A stretch of 64,000 nt of DNA from Piscicola geometra (lineage: Eukaryota > Annelida > Clitellata > Hirudinida > Piscicolidae): NCBI GenBank assembly GCA_943735955.1, contig OX030968.1:491001-555000 (forward strand), given 5' to 3'. The translations under genes were made by a program, and so were the position numbers. The notes beneath the pieces are model-generated. The model was not told the DNA's origin. It made no database searches and saw nothing but the letters and a program-made list of their open reading frames with translations. Shown here piece after piece: positions 58,045 through 64,000 of the stretch. Positions within the stretch are counted from its first letter, which is position 1, and every line of letters starts with the position of its first letter.

Positions 58045-61000
58045 ATGGACTGGCACACGGGCGCAGAAGAGGGGGGCGAGTTGAGGGTGCTGTACCGAGC
58101 GGGAGAGTGTCTCAACGGCATCGCAGAAGGCTCGCTCAAGCGACACCAAGACGCGAGAATCAGCGAGACAGGCGCCTTCCACGCCGTGATCACCGACCCA
58201 AAGACGCTGGCCGAGGAAGGACTGGCGCTGGTGGCTCGCAAGGTGCTCGAGTCGCGGAAGGAGGGCCTCAAACTGAACGAGTCAGCCGCAGTGGTGAACA
58301 ACACCGTGAAGCGCATCAGACGCACCATCGAGGCGAGATGCGAGCTGCTGAAGAGAGAGATCGACTCATCGGCCGAGCAGGCGTACGTCACGCTGAACAA
58401 CGTCCTCAACGACTTCTGCGACGAAGGCAAGCGCTTCAAAGGCGCTCTCGACAGCTTCAACTTGGTGATGAAACGCTGCAAGACCTTCGTTGAACGCTTC
58501 AAGCGGGGTGAGTTGATCGGCGATCTGCCGGTCGAGAGCGGTGACGAGGGCCAACAAGACGCCTTCAGCGAGCACCTGCTCCAAATCCTCGCCACGCTCG
58601 TCAAGACACACACGCCCGCCTTCGAGTTCAACCTGGACCTGGTCTTCAAGCCCAACAACAACTCCATCGGACCTCACCCCCTCGGCAGGTTGTCCTTTGA
58701 CTGCACTGGCGCCCCCCCTCCCCCTCCTGATGATGATGATGATGATGATGAGGGTAGGTTTGAGTTTCCTTCCTTTTTATAAGGGAGCATTGGGTGCTTA
58801 CGAGGAAGATGCCTCTTATGTTTCAGTATTAAGTACTATTATTAGTATAAAAAAATTAGTAATTATTATAAATACATTAGTAATTATTATAAATACATTA
58901 GTAATTATTATAAATACATTAGTAATTATTATAAATACATTAGTAATTATTATAAATACATTAGTAATTCTAAGAAACAACTTAGTAATTATAAGAAATA
59001 AATTTTGTTTTTTTTTGAAACTTTGAGATGCACATTAATGTTTCAGCTGAAAGGAAAACCAAGAGTATTCTTAAAGGAGGTAGACTCATTGGTGGTGATG
59101 ATGATGATCGTGATGATAATTATAAGCAATAGACCCTATTATAAAAATCTTTATTTTAAAGAATTTAAAATCGAATTAAACTGTTCCAACTCTGAGAAGA
59201 TGCGACGGAGGACTTGGTCTCGTGCGTGCGAGGCGCTGCAGACTGCCCCAAGCAAGGCAGCATTGCCTTCAAGCTCATCAGAAGTTCGTATCATTAAATA
59301 AGAGGCGGAAAGTTTAATCCACGAACTCAATTTCTTTTGCAAACGCACACCCAACGACCTCCCCCCGACAGACTTAACCTACTGGCGTAGTGTCGAGTGC
59401 GTGAGCGATGAGATGAGGCCTCTGGGCCTGGTCAGCCTCACCATGCTCAAACTCCCGAACAGCAAAACATTCAACGAACTCCCCAACGAATCCTCCGATG
59501 AAATCACTCCCAACCAACCCGCCTCCAAGGCTCCCCCTATCGGAACAGAAAAGAAATATGAAACGCTTCTAGCGACAAAGCTTTCAGAGCAAGGCATCGA
59601 CGTTTCGCTGAGCAATGCGGCTGACGTAAGGTCGGCGTTTTTGCAGCGAAGCTACCTCCTGCTGTCGACTTCGTCTGAAATCGAAATATTCAACGAAGGT
59701 CTCAACCAGTTGGTGAAGTGTGTCAAGGTGTCGAGCCTCAAGGAACCCGTTGATATCGTGTCGTGGAAGGAGGTGGGTTGGAGGATGGGTCGGTGAGTGG
59801 GTGGGTGGATGGGCAGATTAGTGAGTGGGTGGGTTGATGAGTGGGTGGATGGGTTGGTGAGTGAGTGGATGGATGGGCTGAGAGTGGGAGATGAAGGTAG
59901 GGCGGTAAAAATAAATCAGCATCACCATCCTATCCCACTCTTTTCTCCGCCACTCACCCCTACCACCACCACCAACACCACTTCAACACCCCTCCCCCCT
60001 ACCACTACCACCACCACCACCACCAGTTCAACACCCCTCCCCCCTACCACCACCACCACCACCACTTCAACACCTCCCCCCCCCCTACCACCACCATCAC
60101 CACCACTTCAACACCCCCCCTCCTCCCTCCAGTGGGTGGCCATCAGCAACAGCAGCAGCGACTTCATCCACATCATCTCCATGTTCACCAAGGTGGTCAG
60201 CAAGTTCCACATCCCAGGAGGCTGTGGCAACCTCTCCGTCGACGAGTGAGTCTGCTTGCCACTGCCGTCGTCGCTGTGGTGGTGGTGGTGGTGCAGTTGT
60301 GGTGGTGCAGTGGTGGTGTGGTGTGATGCAGTGATGGTGAAGTGGTGCAGTGGTGGTGTAGTAGCAGTGGTGGTGTAGTGGTGCTGGTGGTGTAGTGGTG
60401 GCGGTGTAGTGGTGGTGGTGTAATGGTGGTGGTGGTGGTGCCGCTCCAGCTTCACAATAAAACTCTGACAATTACTCTGAATACTGGTGTTTTGTAGTCG
60501 ATGAAATCCTATATAAAAGTTTTTATAAATTCACTAATAAGAATTTTTAAACTCAAACCCCCCCCCAGCGAAGGCAAGATCACCATCACGAGTCGACACG
60601 GCTCCAGCATCGTTCTCTTCGACGCAGTCAGCGTCAAGATGACGAGGATTAAACTGCCCTCCTCGCTGACCAAGGCGACGCATGCAGTGCGGGTGAGAGC
60701 GCCTAAGGGGCCGGTCTCTCCCGATGGAAGTTTGTCGAAACGAGCGAGAGAGGACGTGTTTGTGGTCTGTCAGGCCGACAGACTGCACCGAGTGTGCATG
60801 GTGAACGCCGCTGGAGAGATATTACGCAGCTTCGGCGATCAAAAAGGTTGCTTTTTGGAGTGATCGACATTTCAAAGTACTAAATCCTTTTGTAAACAAC
60901 CCCTTCCACAAAGATACCTACCCCCCCTCTCCCATAAGAACCCCCCTCTCACATAAGAACCTCCCCCTCTCACATAAGAACCCTCCTCTCCCATAAGAAC

Positions 61001-61687
61001 CCCCCTCTCCCATAAGATCCCCCCCTCTCCCATAAGATCCCCCCCTCTCCTATAAGAACCTCCCCCCTCTCCCATAAGACCCCCCTCTCCCATAAGAACC
61101 TCCTCCTCTCCCATAAGAACCTCCCCCCTCTCCCATAAGAACCTCCTCTCTCCCATAAGAACCTCCCCCCTCTCCCATAAGAACCTCCCCCCTCTCACAT
61201 AAGAACCTCCCCCTCTCCTCAAAATACCACTCCCCCTTCAAAGGCTCGAGTCTGGAGCAGGTGAACAAGCCGAAGTACGTCCTGGCAGACGACCACGGCA
61301 ACTTCCTGGTGAGCGACAGCGGCAATTGTCGCCTGCTGGTCCTCGGTGCTGACCTGAAACTCGTCAAGTGGGTTTGGGAGGAGGGAAGATGCAAGTGGTG
61401 TAGTAGGCTTGCATGATGCGTGGTGGCAAGGGTAGATTATGAAAGTAGATTTTCAACTTTAGAAAATCATTTTGCCCCACTCACCACCACTCAGAGAAAT
61501 CTCACTGCGACCGCTGGAAGTGGCTCGGCCGACGAAGATCTCGCTTGACTGCAGCAACCGCCTCCTCTTCATCACCGACCCTCGCAACAGATGCATCGTC
61601 GTGACTCACTACTCCTCCAAGCCCTCGTCGTCGTCGTCGTCCTGTTGCTGCTGCTGTTGCGATGGGGCAGGGGGGGTGGTCGAGTAG
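58045..61687 (+). CDS. Coiled-coil/NHL-repeat protein, TRIM-NHL-like without RING
   Basis: Seven exons: 58045-58753, 59197-59283, 59372-59772, 60133-60245, 60569-60846, 61244-61367 and 61495-61687. All phases agree and the total is 634 aa. Residues 1 to about 170 are charged and helical (NNTVKRIRRTIEARCELLKREI), like the coiled coil of TRIM proteins. A PPPPP-Asp run follows. From about residue 400 the sequence resembles NHL beta-propeller blades; the best is NKPKYVLADDHGNFLVSDSGNCRLLVL, here described by its ends NKPKYV and GNCRLLVL. The last exon adds RPTKISLDCSNRLLFITDPRNRCIVV, then a Ser run, six Cys in a row and a stop. TRIM-NHL proteins bind RNA or protein partners and are often ubiquitin ligases; no RING or B-box is visible, so ligase activity is doubtful. 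The start codon is the first ATG after the repeat leader. Confidence 0.72.
58848..58992. repeat. 21-bp ATTAGTAATTATTATAAATAC minisatellite
   Basis: About six units in the first intron of the NHL gene. Confidence 0.88.
60905..61215. repeat. CCCCTCTCCCATAAGAACC minisatellite
   Basis: About 16 pyrimidine-rich units of 17-22 bases in an intron of the NHL gene, just before the exon with the clearest blade. The short G-rich open frames on the opposite strand are artefacts. Confidence 0.9.
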
Positions 61688-61837
61688 GTGTGGTGTGGTG
61701 GAGGAGTGGTGGAGGAGTGAATAGTGTGGTGGAGGAGTGGTGGAGGGGTGGATAGTGTGAAAAGAGGGGTGGTGGAGATGATTGTGTGGTAGAAGAAGGG
61801 ACGATGGTGGAAGGTACTGTCTTTTCAAAAATTCTGA

Positions 61838-61935
61838 AGATGAAGGAAGGAAGGAAAAAAGGAAGGGAGGAAGGAAGGAAGGAAGGGAGGAAGGAAGGGA
61901 GAAAGAAAGAAAGGAGGGGAGGAAGGAAGAAGGAT
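61838..61935. repeat. (GGAA)n tract
   Basis: GGAAGGAAGGAAGG-type purine run about 150 bases downstream of the NHL gene stop. Confidence 0.88.
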
Positions 61936-62071
61936 GTGCAAAATGTAGAAATGCTTAGACGACACTCTGTTTATTGTCATGTTCTCAATCATCGTTGTTG
62001 TGCCATTTCTGACAAATCTAAAAATGCGAAATTGTCAAAATGTACGTCATGCAGAGGCCCTTGCAAAGAAA

Positions 62072-62250
62072 CATAGACAGAATAGCGTAGCATAGACGTA
62101 TAGCGTAACATAGGCAGAATAGCGTAGCATAGACGTATAGCGTAACATAGACAGAATAGCGTAACATAGATAGAATAGCGTAGCATAGACAGTATATCGT
62201 AACATAGATAGAACAGCGTAACATAGATAGAATAGCGTAAATAGAATATT
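62072..62250. repeat. ATAGACAGAATAGCGTAGC minisatellite
   Basis: About nine units of roughly 19-20 bases with the core TAGCGTAACATAGA. From 62,251 to 63,690 the DNA is AT-rich with scattered ATT/AAC runs and no supported gene. Confidence 0.85.
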
Positions 62251-63694
62251 GTAAAAATATACATAATATTTTAACATATTCATAATATTGTAAAAAATAC
62301 ATGGTATTGTAACATAGACATAATATTGTAAAAGATTAACAACAATTCAACACAAATGTAATGATTGAATGGAACAATGTAAAGAGATAATATTGAAAAA
62401 GAAAGAGCTTTAAATATATACGGCAAATCATTACAGAAGTGAAGTAATACAAGGGATCCGTGTGGAATTAGAGGTAAAATACAAAAAAATGATTTATTGA
62501 AAAAGTATACTGCAAATGAATTATTGCGAAGGAATGAAAAGTGGATGAATGCACGAAAGGTTAGGGAGGAGTGGGTCTTCAAAATAATCGCAAGTTGCAT
62601 TTCACGGCAATACAAAAATATCTTCGAGTTCTCACTGATCAGTATGCCATTATAAAATATAAAATGATTAAATAATGTAAAGTACAAACAAATAGTTTAA
62701 TATTGAATGCAAATAATTTAAGATCAATACAAAGAATTAAATGTTTAAAAAAAATAAATTAATGTTGAATAAAAATACAAAGAAATAAAAATTGAATGCT
62801 GAATAATTTACGTTTTCAAATTAGCAGCCAATTAACAGGTCAATTAAAAACGAATCGAAAGCATTAGAACGTAAGGGACACTTGATGGTAGAGGAGGAAC
62901 CAGAGAGAATTGGATTTCTATAAAAATTAAACTATAATATAAACAACAGCAATAATCATCATCATCATCATCATTATAAACTGCATTATGAATACAAAGA
63001 ATGATAATACTACTCTCCATTTGGCATTGATGGTCACTCCAGATTGACATGCTGCAACTACAATCATGATGCCAAACAACACAAAGGAAAATAAAAACAA
63101 CAATAAAAAAACAAAAACAACAATACAAAAAATACAACCAACAATTCAAACACCAAAAGTAAGAATACAAAAACAATACAATCAACAACACAAAGAACAA
63201 CAACAAAAGATGATTAAGGTGGCGATCACACACGTGGGAGCACAAGCCTCAAGGAAAGGCAACAGCAATTAGAACGCACCAATTACAAATCCGAAATCAT
63301 TATGCGCTAATGAACGCTAATTAGCCACTTAAATTAGCCACAATTGAGTACACTTAAATTAGTCGCAATTAACTGATTAATTAGATAATCCAATCAAGAT
63401 GGCGGCATCTGCTTCCGCCTTAAACAGGCCTTCTAGCGCTTCAGGATGGTTCAATCAATCAAACTGTGTGATCACATTTTGCATATTTGTGATATTAATC
63501 GACGAGAATGATAACAACAACAGTAATAATAAAAATAAATAAAGTATTGTTATTATTATTATTATTATTATTAAAGATTTAAAATCGTAAGAGTCCAAAA
63601 TGGAAATCTTTGAGACGAAATGACGTCAGTGGGTCCTTTGATTTGCCCACCTTCATTCGTGCAGATTGTCTACTTTGATCATGATTGCGAATAT

Positions 63695-63852
63695 GCTGTT
63701 TGTGTGCGTGTGTGTGGGTGTGTGTGCGTGTGTTTGTATGTTTGTGTGTGTGCGTGTGTGTATGTGTGTGTGCGTGTATGTATGTGTGTGTGTGTGTTTG
63801 TATGTGTGTGTGTGTGTGTTGTGTGTGTGTGTGTATGTGTGTGTGTGAGCGA
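63695..63852. repeat. Interrupted (TG)n
   Basis: TG dinucleotides with GCG and TAT interruptions. The short remaining end of the window shows only GATG and GGAT repeats. Confidence 0.88.
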
Positions 63853-64000
63853 AAAAACATAATGGCGACGATGCAAAAGTAGGGATGAAGATGCTGGTGA
63901 TAGTGATGGTGATGATGATTGAGACATGCATACATTAGCGAAATTAGTGTGCTCATAACTGAGGGAGGAATGGATGGATGGATGGAGGAGTGAACGATAG

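Noticed and set aside
59284..59302. Frameshift in the NHL gene near 59,290
   Set aside because: An intron 59284-59371 with acceptor CCCCCCGACAG restores the frame with correct phase, so no sequence error is needed.

Overview
The window is metazoan nuclear DNA, very rich in microsatellites and minisatellites. Spliced genes for a syndecan, a YKT6 SNARE, Ly-6-type three-finger proteins and an NHL-repeat protein point to a bilaterian invertebrate. The sequence alone does not name the species. All gene models below were built by hand from GT/AG sites, intron phase and family motifs.

Positions 1-41,000 hold a tandem array of six complete genes, all on the + strand, for small secreted Ly-6/uPAR-like proteins: ten cysteines, a Thr-rich mucin stretch and a GPI-anchor-like tail. 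Two subfamilies alternate strictly: type I (starts at 1537, 17123 and 33971) and type II (5469, 29488 and 38540). Each type I to type II interval carries an antisense fragment of the 3' end of a YKT6 gene. The complete eight-exon YKT6 gene closes the array at 41878-45138 on the - strand. The repeating unit is therefore [type I gene] - [YKT6 3' relic] - [type II gene], plus relics of lost copies near 15.2 kb and 25.3 kb. The paralogues share phase-1 introns but differ greatly in intron satellite content; intron 1 of the 17 kb gene is 6.7 kb of nearly G-free CCA/CTA sequence.

Intron 2 of the second gene (5.9-14.3 kb) has taken in a pile of antisense non-LTR retrotransposons. One is an almost intact element with endonuclease, reverse transcriptase and RNase H, broken by one TGA. 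Another is a decayed relative. The rest are short derivatives that join the 5' end of the element to its 3' end. Both long elements carry a 2A-type NPGP motif near the protein N-terminus.

From 46 to 54 kb lie simple repeats and a - strand syndecan gene. Its reconstructed ectodomain contains a complete thyroglobulin type-1 domain on its own class 1-1 exon, an unusual architecture. From 54.3 to 56.8 kb lies a larger, diverged Ly-6-like gene with nine copies of a Cys-containing repeat embedded in Thr-rich sequence. From 58.0 to 61.7 kb lies a seven-exon gene for a coiled-coil/NHL-repeat protein. The last 2.3 kb contain only simple repeats and AT-rich DNA with no gene that I can support.
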